The translations under genes were made by a program, and so were the position numbers. The notes beneath the pieces are model-generated. The model worked only from the letters and a program-made list of their open reading frames with translations. It was not told the origin of the DNA and searched no databases. From assembly GCA_050084515.1 (NCBI GenBank), contig CM114273.1, positions 35,340,001-35,404,000 on the forward strand: DNA of 64,000 nucleotides, read 5' to 3'. This document shows, piece after piece, positions 50,314 to 61,379 of the stretch; the stretch's first letter is position 1, and the number at the start of each line of letters is the position of its first letter. Source of the DNA: Blasia pusilla. Lineage: Eukaryota > Marchantiophyta > Marchantiopsida > Blasiales.

Positions 50314-50413
50314 TGATAGGAAAGTGTCCTACCCTACCGAACAAATTTAACACCTACTTTCCAGGTCGGTTCGTACTCGGTCGACCATACTGGTAACATA
50401 ATCCTCTACCCTA

Positions 50414-50734
50414 TTGGACAAAACGGAACAGATGTATTCCTCAATGTTTTCAACTCAACTGCCCCCAAGAAAGATGCTTTCAAAAAACGATTACTTGATT
50501 GCTCCTACTCGGTTGACGTTGAAACGACTGTTTCATAGCCATCGCAACATAGAAGGGGTCCCATACTTGTTCAAAATTGAGATTAACAATATCAATATTC
50601 ATTTATGTTCAATGGGCGCATTATATGTTAGTAACGTTTCCAAGGACACCACGGTTTACATAAAGGATGTAAACTCAAGCAATGGTGGCACGTACTTTCA
50701 AGTTGGAGGGGCTGATGCCAATCACCTTTCGTAA
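50414..50734 (+). other. Open frame, 106 aa, unrecognised
   Basis: The stretch LYVSNVSKDTTVYIKDVNSS followed by NGGTYFQVGG loosely resembles the S/N-NG-T turn of an FHA phosphopeptide-binding domain, but too little is present to call it. It lies upstream of the second Helitron gene, on the other strand. Confidence 0.25.
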
Positions 50735-50961
50735 TCTGCACAAGAGAACTATGGGGACATTCTTGACCAGAACTCTCCGTAGTCCTCTCGCTCCATATCT
50801 ACATTAGAGAATGACCTTTCATTTTGCAAATACCTTTGGTGTTGACATTTGGCACTTAGAGCCAACATGATGACTCACCTTCGAATCAATATGATGAATA
50901 AATTTAAAAGATTCAAATGAAAGATCATTTAAATCCATTGTACGGGTTTAACACTAGTATA

Positions 50962-51119
50962 TCTATATTTGATGGGAGGATTATATTCTTTGGGTGTGTT
51001 ATTAAAAAATAAATTTATATTAAAATCCATTATTGCGGAAAAAAAAGCGTAAGAATCGTTGAAAAAGGGTTAGATGCATCGCTCAAAGAAGGATCGTGCA
51101 AAGCACGGGTACTGATTAG
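50962..51119 (+). mobile_element. Non-autonomous Helitron, 158 bp
   Basis: It starts TCTATATTTGATGGGAGGAT after an A and ends with the hairpin CGTGCAAAGCACG, then GGTACTGATTAG before a T. The 5' start parallels that of the 9-kb Helitron. The hairpin plus TTAG end is a variant of the CTRR terminus. It has no coding capacity and must be moved by a helicase supplied in trans. Confidence 0.65.
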
Positions 51120-52160
51120 TTCTTTCGGTTTTCTTTCTTCCGTTCATTTCTCGAACAGCGTAAGCCGAAGTGGACCCGTGATTGGAGGGGCACCCGCTTT
51201 CTGGCGTCCAGCGGGGGCCGATATCACTGTGACGTCAGTGGGACTGTGGGACCCGTTCGTTCACGGCAAGGTACCGCCCGCTTTGATTTCGCCGTCGATC
51301 AATCGATAAAGAGGAGGGAAAGATCTCACACCGCAATGATTGTGGTAGCTGCGATTGCAACAGCAGGCTTACCTTGCTGGGAATGGAGATCCTCTACCAA
51401 ACTTCGGCTTGATGAGCTTACCTCAAAGATGAACTGGTTTTTATAATTGGATTTAAGTTTCACTGGGGAAAACGGGATCTGAACCCGCGACTTCTGGCTT
51501 GACATTGTCCACGGCGGCGCGGCCTGCACAAGGACTCCCACAAGGACGGATGGGTTTCCCATCCACTTTTCTATTTAAGTTTTATATTCCTCAAGGACGG
51601 AGTTTCGAAGTCGTGGATATGGTTCCTCATCCCGGTCGTCCCTCCGACCGCGGAATCGGAGATGCGTCAACACGAGAGATCCGGATTATCCACATCCTCA
51701 TTGGTCGGAGCGTTCTTATCCGGTCGGAGTACAAGCGAGAACTGATGGGCCCCACAACGTGCATGCGTCTGATTCGCGGGTACGTGAAAGAACGCGCAGG
51801 TCGCGATCCCACAGATGTCGAGGTCTCTTTCGGCGTTTTATTGGTTGGCGAGCGGTGCTCATAATTCTCCAATCGCTTTCGTGCCATGCCGAGCGAGCCT
51901 GCACGAACGTGCATGCATGTCTGCTGTCTACTGAGTCTACTCGAGTCTCGACGGAGTCGGACTGACTGCCTATTACTTGCTAATTCCGTGACGTTTCGGA
52001 ACTTTCGGTGAGCTATCTCAGTGGCGGTCCACACGGCTAAACTAGACGATACGGAGGGATTACTGTCGGGATAAGGGGGTAAACTACTCGTCATAGGTGG
52101 ATGCGTTTCTTCTATCGACTCGTCTTTTCGCACGTCATTAGTTTTAAAATTCATTTTGGA
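51120..52160. other. CpG-rich island, possible promoter of an unseen gene
   Basis: GC and CpG content rise well above the flanks. A palindromic bZIP/CRE-type site TGACGTCA lies at 51230-51237, and CCAAT-type boxes (ATTGG or CCAAT) occur near 51698, 51840 and 51873. Open frames of 121 codons (51499-51864, +) and 175 codons (51627-52154, -, Arg-rich) overlap and neither is recognisable. On the minus strand at about 51461-51500 a tRNA-like T-arm (GCGGGTTCAGATCCCGT) is followed by TTTCCCC, but the remaining tRNA arms cannot be folded. Confidence 0.4.
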
Positions 52161-52510
52161 TAATCTATTATTCGATAAGTCGTGATGAGTTCTAATTTTT
52201 TTCAGGTTTTATAAAATAAGTCATATTGGTCATAGAAAGTGTTTATTTATTGATTTAAGAAGTTTATTTTCGAGAGTTTGCATTATTAATTTTTTCAGTA
52301 ATCTCTTTGAGGTATCTTTTGGGTTCACATGCAAATATAGAAACAAGGGAAATTACTTATTGCAAATTATCTTATTATTTCATTTTGTCTAGTATTGAGT
52401 ATATTCTAAATAGCTCGATGTTTATGTCTTATACTTCTTCATCCTTCTCTTTTAGATATGCCGAATTATGGATGCAAAAGGGTATTCACATGAAAGGTGC
52501 ATATCCTCTA

Positions 52511-52886
52511 AACAACCATTGTATCACCCAATAGATAAAAAGTCACCTCGGCACATAACAAGATCCTCTCTTTGACAATAGGCTGTTTCTGTAGTAGAAA
52601 GAAGAACATGTACCTACTCTTATCCAATGGTGTGTCATATAATGCAAGCCATTGATGCTACAACCTCTCTGATTACATGAGAGGATGTGCACAAGTTAGA
52701 AAATGAATGACGACCCATCATATAATCAGAGAGTTAGTAGCATCAATGGCATGTATTATATGATACACCATTGTGTAAGAGCAACTACATGTTCTACCTC
52801 CTACTGTACAAGCAAACTCTTGTCAAAGAAAGGATCTTGTTATAAGCCGAGGTGACTTTTATCTACTAGGTGATACAGTGGTTGTT
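52511..52886. mobile_element. Foldback MITE, 376 bp
   Basis: The first 180 bases (from AACAACCATTGTATCACC) and the last 170 (reverse complement of AACAACCACTGTATCACC...) pair along almost their entire length with scattered mismatches, leaving only about 30 unpaired bases around 52700. This is the structure of a foldback MITE. I could not see a clear target duplication, so the superfamily is not assigned. A transcript would form a long hairpin able to feed small-RNA production. Confidence 0.85.
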
Positions 52887-53289
52887 GATCCAACTAATTT
52901 TTTTGACTAGGTGTGTTGGATTGCACATATCGTAGGTTTCATGCTTGATGGAACAACAAAAAACAATGAGTTAAGTTATGCAGTAAAAAAATATGATTAA
53001 TAGATTTATTTCTTTTATAGTGGTAGGGTTTGGACACTTATATGTGTTTTTTGATAATTTCGTGAGAACATCTGCTCATAATTTCCTCAAAAATATTCAA
53101 CTCATTCCTTCTCCATTATCACTACTTCTTTTTGGAAATGCTTCTCAACTGTAATACAACGTGCACAATATTGTCGTTGATGAGTTAAGCCGCATTGATT
53201 GGGGACCACTCACCTCTTATGTTTGATAAACCATTGTGTCCATGTCAATTTTGTTTCAAGTTATTACTTGTGTCGCTCGTTTACTTGGT

Positions 53290-54240
53290 TTTTTTGTTGG
53301 CATGTTGCCAAGGTTGCATGTAGAAATGGACATGTCCTTCCCATGCCCAACGTAGCCTTTGCCCAAGTTTTTTGGTATCCCAATGGTCTGAGCGGGCTTG
53401 GGATGCTCAAACATGTGCGGGCTCAAATTAAGAGAGGCGCAAAGGGATCCAATGGGTGTGCGGGCTATGAGCCCTCGCCTCGCCCGCATCAATCCTGCCC
53501 TTGTTGGACTTGCTCAAAGCCCCCAATGGCCTCCTGCATAAGGCATGCACATGGTCAATGGCTAGCCTTCGTAGGCTTGCATCAAGCCCAAACAATTACC
53601 TATGTGGGCTAGACGCCGACCCTACACGGGCCTTGAGTCCGGCATGTGTGGGGTTGACTGTTGGCCCTGTGCGAGCTAGGGCATGCTTCGTGCGGGCAAC
53701 TAAATGGATGGCAAGAATAGGCGATGAGTTCCTAGACTAGGTGCACGCTGGGCCAGCCCGGATCTACGTTGCGGGCGGGGCTGGGTCACGTGCGAGTGGC
53801 GGGTACTCAAGCTTGCACACACATGTCCGTCCTAAGGACAGACATAAGTCCGCGGACATAAACTTTGTTCGTGTGCAACATTGCCGACATCTTGCCCTTG
53901 GGCAAAAATCCCACACCCTCACTTGTCTCGCTACCCATTAGACCCGTCCTCAAGATGTGGAAGGATATAAGTGGGACATAAGGGGCTTTCCTTTTTTTTT
54001 TTTCTTCCTTACTTTCTTTCCTTTTTTTTTTGGTGGTCTGATGTCCCACCTTGAACCTGCACACGTAACCCAATGTCATGTCTCACCCTTGTGCGGACTC
54101 CCCCGGTTCCTGAAAAACCTATGCACATGGGCAAGATGGCATGTGCAAACAAGTCCACTTCTATGCAACCTTCCTTTTCTCCATTTCTTTTCTCCATTTC
54201 TTGCCTCTTTCCCTTCCTCTTGTGAGATTTGTTTTTATAA
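53290..54240. other. GC-rich patch with GCCC/GGGC motifs, no gene recognised
   Basis: Repeated GCCCG, GGGC and CGGGCT motifs occur in both orientations at 53390-53800, followed by T-rich tracts near 53990-54030. Motif-dense GC-rich ends of this kind occur in some hAT elements. No transposase is present, so the assignment is open. Confidence 0.35.
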
Positions 54241-57200
54241 AAAAATAGATTTTCACTTTGGTCCCTACGTTCAAATAAAACTTAATTTTGAGATTTTGTA
54301 ATTGAAAGTTTAGTAAATTTCTAGGCACATTAGGAGATGGGTCATTAAAATAAATTCAAATTCATAGGGGCTACATAATTATAAAATTTTAAAAAAATTA
54401 CTTAAATATTTAATTCTATCCTTGTAGAGCGGTTCATGAGTGTCCTCTAATTTAGTAGCTAGGTTTACAAGATAACCAATAAGGGGGTTGCCTAGTGAGG
54501 TACAAGAAATTTCTTTAGAGGCCCTACCTATTTCTTCTGAGAAACTTCTTTAAAGGCCCTACCTTCGAATAAGTTTCCCCATGTATCATAAATTGTCTCT
54601 TGATCATCCCCCAATTCTTGCTTTGAACATATTCAACCCCCACGAGAATAGTGGAGAACATGATTTTCCCCTAATTGGAAAATGAAAGTTTCAACCTTTA
54701 GTGCTACTATAGGAAGTTCTAATATCATAATGAAGTCATTGCACCATCAAAATCTTGTCAAATGAATGATACTTTATACCATGCCCTAGAAGGTCAGTTA
54801 AGCAATTGGTAGACCCAAGAAATACTTGCATCATAAAACCCTTTTCAATGAAGGTTGATGAGAATTTCAATTGCAACGTATATGCGATTCTGCTGTTGTG
54901 TATTGAAAATGGCTGTGGGTTGAAAATTGTATGTATTCTTTTGTGTATGTCAACAAGGTTTGGAAAAAAATGACTTTTTTTTCAAGGCTTCCACTTTGGA
55001 AATAAGTTTATTATGAACATCCAAAATATTTGGAATGAAAATAAGCCATAAAATGTAAGCACATAGAAGTGAGTTTTCATCATATAGATTTTCCCCAAAA
55101 CATTATGCATGCAAGTGAAATATATTGAATTGATGAGGTTCAACATAGGGCTAAAAGGGATGGTAGGGCATAGGAATGGTAATTTTGTATCGTTGAGGTA
55201 GGGCTTTGGAAAGAAAAGCCCTCGTGTTCATCCAAAATTTCTCAGGCTTTCGGAGATACTTTTGAAGTAAAATTGGCCTACCTTTTTTTGACTCCATGAA
55301 AAGTTAGAATGTTTCTCAACTTGTTTAGAAGTGGTTGGGAAATTCTTGGAGAAACCAAAATGCCACTAGCCCACCTAGTAAAATATTGGAGGACTACTAA
55401 TAATTGTTTGATCCCTGTCCATGAGTGAAAGAAAACCGAATCTAGATTAGTCTTAAGAAATGATCCTTTGTACCATCTCAATAAATCTTCCATTAGGAGT
55501 TATTGCAACTACATATGCAGATAATTAAACATTCTCCCAACATGAAGGGACAAAGGGGTTGTTAAACAAAGTCAAAGAAACTATTGAGGTCAAACACGAG
55601 GTGTTTTATGGAGAAGGATGCCAACTAAATCGATATCATGATCTAGTTGTATTTTCTCTTAGTTTAGAGCTCAATTTTGGAGGAGGATTTGATATGGAGG
55701 AGTTTTTTAGTATATTGATGTAAGCTATTCAATCCTTATTCAAATCTTTTGAATCTTAGACTCAACCTTTTCATCCCTTCAAACTTGAACTTTGGATCTT
55801 CAATTTTTCCACTTATGTTGAGGTTTACTGAAGTTCTTGGGAGCTTAGGACCTCCTCCTTTTGTAAATTTTCTCATAGATCCTAAATGAAATTTCATACA
55901 TTGCACTCTCTTTATAATGTGAGTTCTGTTTGCAAATGGATTAAAGGGTTCATCTTGCTTTTCTCAATATTGATGTAAGCTATTTAATCCTTATTCGAAT
56001 CTTTTGAATCTTAGACTCAACTTTTTCATCCCTTCAAGCTTGAACTTTGGATCTTTAATTTTTCCACTTATGTTGAGGTTTACGGAAGTTCTTGGGAGCT
56101 TGGGACCTCCCCCTTTTGTAATTTGCTCATAAATCCCTAAATGCAATTTCATACATTGCACTCTCTTTATACTGTGAGTTCTGTTTGCAAAGGGATTAAA
56201 GGGTCCATCTTGCTTCATATATGATGGGCCCAAATTCATATCAATAATCACATTCCTTCATGTCAAATTATCAAGGTATGACTTTTATTTTTTTGCTCCC
56301 ATCTTCTTCTTTTGTAATTTTGATTTTTTATTATTGTCATCTCAAGAATTAGTTTCATTTGTGCTTGATCTTAATATAGTTTTCTTGGTAAGGTTGTTAT
56401 TTTCATATCAATATACTCACAAATGAGCTTGCTAGTCAGACTCACAGATTTACCTTAGGAAGTGTCTACTTGCACTCACACTTTGCGTTTTTGGATCTCA
56501 CATTTGGGCCACAAGAGCTAGACTCAATATTGCACTACATGGAGTTGCAAATGGGAAGTCATCTTCCATTTTCATGACCGTTGAAGAGGGATGGGGACCT
56601 TATTTCATGCTTCTAATCTTGTTTGGAGACAATGGAGATGGGGAGTACCTTAAAGAGTCAAAAGGGGGAAACCTTTGGGAATATAGTGAGGTGCAAGATG
56701 ACCTTTTTAGTTGCTTTAATAATAGGCATGTACTTTACCATGTGTGTATCAAATGAAGTCTTAATGCCAACCAAAGTACTTCAAACAATATTGAATGATA
56801 GCTATGGTTGGGAATATTGAGCTACCCTTGATAACAAACACATGGTGGGAAGACTTCAAACCTAGGAGCACCAAAAAAGTTGAAAAAGAGGGAGTATATG
56901 CATGATATGAAAGAGCCTTAAATCTTTGAGAACCATTGTATTGAGGTACACACAACACGCCCAAAAGAGTTTATTATAGACTTAGTGTCTGAAGAAGCAT
57001 ATCACTGGAGGAAATTATGCAAATGTGTCAATGATAAGAAAAACTTGAGCATTGCAGGAATGCAAGTAAGTTAGGAGCCTAATTTTATGTACATGTAAAC
57101 TATCATGGCCATTGGATTGTAATAAAATGTGTAATTTTCATGTAATGTATTATGTATGTTACTCTATATCAGAATGCACAATGTCCACTTTTTGCATGGT
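54240..57200. other. AT-rich intergenic DNA, no gene recognised
   Basis: Small frames only. One minus-strand frame (55278-55493) reads like worn coding sequence (PRISQPLLNKLRNILTFHGV) but I cannot name it. The stretch contains a two-copy 255-bp tandem duplication. Confidence 0.4.
55714..56217. repeat. Two-copy tandem duplication, 255-bp period
   Basis: The block starting ATTGATGTAAGCTATT at 55714 recurs at 55969 and continues for about 250 bases with well over 90% identity, a recent local duplication. No coding content recognised. Confidence 0.9.
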
Positions 57201-57329
57201 TTGTCTACTCCTTAGCTCCTAAAGATGTGTGGGCCGACATACTTCCACCTTGGCACCCATGAAGGAACGAGTGATTGATGTAGAAACATTACTCAATCTG
57301 AAGGGTTCATCGTTCTCTCTATCATCTTT

Positions 57330-57913
57330 GTCGTGCGAATCCACATTGTCATACAACATACATCGCTGACATACCATACGCACATACATACATAACCTAG
57401 ACGAGAGTATCCACAAACGCAAGTGTACCACAACTCAAAATCCGTGAAAGACCTACTGTCATAAAACACGTTTACAATCACATACAATCGAGCCAAACCC
57501 ACTCCACGATGGGAGAATCTAGGTCGAAGCTTGCGGGAAACACCATAGCCAAGAGCTCTACTCACTACCAAGGCTAACTCCCAACGCAATAGGGTCAACT
57601 CAAAGAACTGACTGTTCTTTGAGGGCAAGCCACCTTATATCCTCCAACCTAAGAGCGGGCCCTACTGGGAAAGTCACCCCCAAGTGAGTAACCCCCAACC
57701 CTATGTATGGAACCGCATCTCTACCAAGCCACTACGGTCCTACATAAGGAATGGCCTCTACCAGCACACCATATTCTACGACATAATCCATATGGTCATG
57801 ACAGCTGTCGTGCGAATCCACATCGTCATACAACATATATCGCTGACATACCATACGCACAAACATACATAACCTAGACGAGAGTATCCACAAACGCAAG
57901 TGTACCACAACTC
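57330..57913 (-). repeat. Direct repeats marking the 3' end (LTR) of the gypsy element
   Basis: Two nearly identical copies of about 105 bases lie at 57330-57436 and 57807-57913, 477 bases apart. On the minus strand each begins GAGTTGTGGTACACTTGCG. The right copy follows a polypurine-like tract (TTAGGGGGGCGAG), which would place the 3' LTR start TGTGGTAC at 57909. The second copy then means an internal duplication or a nested LTR. The left edge of the LTR was not determined. Confidence 0.6.
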
Positions 57914-58084
57914 GCCCCCCTAACTGGCGGTTAGGTCCCTCTAACTCCCAGGTAGCCCTATACATCTACTACATGCTATACACCTTCTTGGGTGCCCGAA
58001 TCAGAAGGCCGGGTGCTAGGTTGCCCCATCGTTAGTCGCACATCTGTAATCCATATCATGCAAAGATCAAGTCATCTACCTCTC

Positions 58085-58348
58085 CTAAGTACATCGAGGA
58101 CAAACCCACCTTCCAATAGGAACAACATCCAAACGTGGAGTCAAACAAATCATGTGCCAACCCCTAGAACACCGATCACACACCAACATACGGGTTGCAT
58201 TACCAGTAGACCCACACAACATGCTCCTCAAGCTAGCACGTATCATGGCTAAGCTTGGGTCAACAGTACCATCCACATTTGGAAGATGACATGGCGCACA
58301 ATTACGCACATGGTCCTTCCAAACAACTCCATCACGACCCTCCAACAT
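58085..58348 (-). pseudogene. PHD-finger-like module at the integrase C-terminus
   Basis: After the integrase, an 87-codon frame ends with MLCGSTGNATRMLVCDRCSR, then GWHMICLTPRLDVVPIGRWV and CPRC. The spacing (C-x10-C-x2-C-x4-H-x2-C-x17-C-x2-C) and the hydrophobic LTP..L..VP..W core fit a PHD finger, which binds histone H3 tails. Seven of eight zinc ligands are present; the first Cys appears to be Ser (AGC, one step from TGC). The piece ends with a stop right after the last Cys. Chromodomains occupy this position in chromoviruses; a PHD finger here would serve the same targeting role. Upstream integrase frames are broken, so it is part of a dead polyprotein. Confidence 0.75.
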
Positions 58349-58399
58349 GAGAACTCGAAGCTAACACCTCACGCACTTCGTAAAATAGTGCGGCTGCCG

Positions 58400-59464
58400 T
58401 CACATCCAACGTTGTCGGGGCAATCGCTGCAAATAGACATAGTCCCCGCATGGAACCTACTTAATCGATGGTCGATAACCTCCACCGAATGGTTGCATAC
58501 CGCAACGTATCCCTGTGTTGAGCAATGGCAAGATTCTCAAAGGTGTTGGCATAACTCTCCGAAAGAGCTCCGCCCGCTGAGAACACACCCTCATCACATC
58601 TCTCGGGTCATCAAGGTTCACCACCTCACTAGACTCGACCAATTCTTTCTTTGGCAAGTCCGGATCTCGGCCGTATAATGTAAAAATAAGGTGAGAAGGA
58701 AGCCAAGGATGCTTGGCGATCGAACCTATACCCCATGGCTAACCATGGCAATCGAATATCCGGTCTCCAAGATGCCCTTCAGAGGCCATACTTGCGCAAT
58801 GCCCTCTTCACCGCCTGAACCACACGCTCAGCCAAACCATCCGCCTCTAGATGATCTCGAGACGTGGTCCGATGATCAATCAACGCCTTGTCACACAAGA
58901 CTTGAAACTCACCTTGAAACTCAGACTGGTCGGTCAACACTTCAGTGGTGCACCAAAATGACTAAGCACTCTATCCGAAACGCATACGCCGTTCCTCACT
59001 TGCCTTGTCCGGTAATGCCACCAACTCAATCCACTTGGAGAAGTGCTCCACCATCACCAACACATATCGATGATGTCATACCAACGAGTAACGGTCCCGC
59101 AAAGTCCACACTCCAACGGTAACCCAACCCCATAATAGGCAAGGGGTGTAATTGTGGTGTAGGGGCATTAAATGATGCCCTCACTCGGTCACAAACCATA
59201 CAACGTGACACCAATCGCTGCACTGAGTATGCATGCCACGCCACCAATATCTTGGCCAAGAGTAAGTAAGCTACGACGCTTTACCCCAAAATGTCCCAAC
59301 TCCTCATGGGCATGTCGCACAATGCGCTCTCTCCGAGCCAAATGTGGCACTACTCGTACTCTACCATCCTCCCACACGCGGAGAATATGTGTTCCCTCCA
59401 ATCGATACCTCTTAGCACGTTGAAGAACACGGTCTCGCTCCTTGGCACTCACTATGCCTGGCAC
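58400..59464 (-). pseudogene. Ty3/gypsy integrase, frameshifted
   Basis: Zinc-binding part: RIVRHAHEELGHFGVKRRSL (59189-59464), then in another frame LVSRCMVCDRVRASFNAP (about 59200). Catalytic core: YRWSVDFAGPLL with the first Asp (59100), VLTDQSEFQGEFQVLCDKAL with the second Asp (about 58910), and DGLAERVVQAVKRALRKYG with the Glu (about 58800). C-terminal part: DPRDVMRVCSQRAELFRRVM and GGGYRPSIK (58457-58657). All three catalytic acids survive but at least three frameshifts or stops separate the blocks. Confidence 0.88.
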
Positions 59465-60116
59465 CCCTTGGTCCGTAGGAACTCCAACACCAACGCATCA
59501 TCATGAATATCACACCGATCCGCACCACCATCTCCAACCTTAGGATCTAAAAGGCTCGCCATCTACCCTCGACTAGAGTAAGATATCATGTGGTCCTCCA
59601 TACTAGAGTCCATCCCTAACCAACATAAAAGGCGGATGCATGCCAACCTGGCACCATCTCCTCATCAACCTCGCCATGCCATCTAGCCTCGTTGTATCCT
59701 CTTGGCTAGTACATGGGTTCCTACTCAACCCATCAACATCAAGGTTGGCAACTCCATGTCTATGTACCACCGGAAGTCATACTCTGTAAGATAAGAGCCC
59801 ACCGTGCAAGCTTCCTGTAAGCTTGTCCGACTCCATCAACCACTTGAGTGGTGGTGATCGATAACAAGGGTAAAGCGTGTGCCAAACAAGTAACACCTAA
59901 AGTGTGCCACAACCCACACTCTTGCCAAGCACTTTCCCTCATATGAACTATAGCGACTCCATTTGCATTATTCAAACGACTTGCATAGGCCACCACAAAC
60001 TCCATGTGCTCATCATCATGTTTTGTCAACACCGCTCCAAGTCCCAACCTACTCCAATCGTGTGTAATGAAATGGGCGCCCTCGATAGGTCTCCTCAAGA
60101 TAGGTGCCGCCACCAA
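59465..60116 (-). pseudogene. Ty3/gypsy RNase H and spacer
   Basis: The frame at 59760-60116 encodes PILRRPIEGAHFITHDWSRL and GLGAVLTKHDDEHMEFVVAY, the start of retroviral-type RNase H with the first Asp, then SRLNNAN. The later motifs are garbled by frameshifts. Downstream, DIHDDALVLEFLRTKG (about 59490) is the spacer to integrase and matches the same spacer in the 29-kb fragment. Confidence 0.8.
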
Positions 60117-60123
60117 CCGGGCC

Positions 60124-61038
60124 TTAAGCTCCCCAAAAGCTCTCTCTGATCATCTCCCGGTGCCACTCTTGATCTGATTTCAGCAATTGGTTCAAAGGAT
60201 TTGCCATAGCACTAAATCCCTTCACATACCTCCGATAGTAGTTCGCCAATCCCATGAATGCTCGAACTCTACTCACATCTATCGGACGCGGAATAAGTGC
60301 AATAGCCTCCACCTTTGCTTGCTGAACTCCCAAACCACCTGGATAGACCACATGACCCAAGTACTCAACATCCTCATGGAAGAACTTGCACTTTCCTGGA
60401 TGCAAACGTAGACCATGAGCTTTCAACCGCTCAAACACCATCTGCAAATGTATCTGATGCTCCTCCACCGTGTTACTGAACACCAAGATATCATCAATGT
60501 AACACCGAACAAAATCTAACCCTGCTAGGATCCTGTCCATCACTCTTTGAAACTCAGCAGGTGCATTCTTCAACCCAAAGGGTAAGAATTTCCACTGGTA
60601 CAAACAATCCTTGCCATGAGAGTTGACACCCCAAAATGCTGTCTTAGCCTTGTCACTCTCCCGAATCGGCAATTGATGGTATCTGCTCAAGATCAAGGTA
60701 CTGAAAATCTTTGCCTGTCCCACCACATCAAAGATCTCCTCAAGTGTAGGCATGGCATACCTATCGGCCTTGGTTTGTCGATTGATAGGACGGTAATCTC
60801 CACACATCCGCCTATCCGTGTAGTTGCCATGCATATCCTTTTTAGCAGGCATGACAGTGGCTGATGCATACTCTCCATGCGACAACTCCACTAATCCAGC
60901 CTCCAAAAGGTCCAACGTCCTACTCTGAATCAAGTCCCTCTCCATATCACTATATCGGTAGGGACGACAAAAGATTGGCGTATCACTAGCCAAATCAATC
61001 CGTATACCGGGTCCAACCAGAGAACCCAACTCCTTCAT
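60124..61038 (-). CDS. Ty3/gypsy reverse transcriptase domain, open over 304 codons
   Basis: The longest clean pol frame in the window. Blocks: IRIDLASDTPIFCRPYRYSD (entry to fingers), GLVELSHGEYASATVMPAKK, DRRMCGDYRPINRQTKADRY, TLEEIFDVVGQAKIFSTLIL, SRYHQLPIRESDKAKTAFWG, YQWKFLPFGLKNAPAEFQRV, the catalytic FVRCYIDDILVFSNT, GKCKFFHEDVEYLGHVV, and RAFMGLANYYRRYVKGF (thumb/connection). All are Ty3/gypsy-type. The first catalytic Asp in LDL is replaced (STLILSRYHQL), so activity is doubtful. It is part of a larger polyprotein, so the in-frame Met at 61038 is not a true start. Confidence 0.92.
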   Translation of the reverse strand: MKELGSLVGPGIRIDLASDTPIFCRPYRYSDMERDLIQSRTLDLLEAGLVELSHGEYASATVMPAKKDMHGNYTDRRMCGDYRPINRQTKADRYAMPTLEEIFDVVGQAKIFSTLILSRYHQLPIRESDKAKTAFWGVNSHGKDCLYQWKFLPFGLKNAPAEFQRVMDRILAGLDFVRCYIDDILVFSNTVEEHQIHLQMVFERLKAHGLRLHPGKCKFFHEDVEYLGHVVYPGGLGVQQAKVEAIALIPRPIDVSRVRAFMGLANYYRRYVKGFSAMANPLNQLLKSDQEWHREMIRESFWGA

Positions 61039-61379
61039 GCTAAAGGCAAAACAACTCCTATAAGCACGTAGGAACCGTGTGTCAAGCGTCGTTTCTCACC
61101 TCCCGTAGCTTGGGCCCAAGTAATGGCTCCCAAGTCTCCTCCACTGGCACACTAGAGGGAGAGGACGATGCCATTGGCTGCTACGCAATCCCCTCACAAG
61201 ATGGTACACCCTTAGCTACACCATCATCTGAGCAAATAACTCCTCCACCAGCATGAGCAACCAACTCCACATGCCCAGCCATTACATCCCATTTACTCCA
61301 AGGATGCAAAATACTACTCTCCTCGCTTCACCGATGCCTCTACCGTCCCGGTAGCCATCGAGCTCATTACAAGGGGTGG

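Noticed and set aside
50414-50734. FHA domain protein
   Set aside because: Only the SSNGGTYFQVG stretch is suggestive; the preceding Gly-Arg and Ser-x-x-His signature residues of FHA domains are absent.
51461-51565. tRNA gene on the minus strand
   Set aside because: A good T-arm with a T-loop of seven bases exists, but no D-arm or anticodon arm can be folded and the spacing to a pairing acceptor strand is too long. At best a tRNA-like or SINE remnant.
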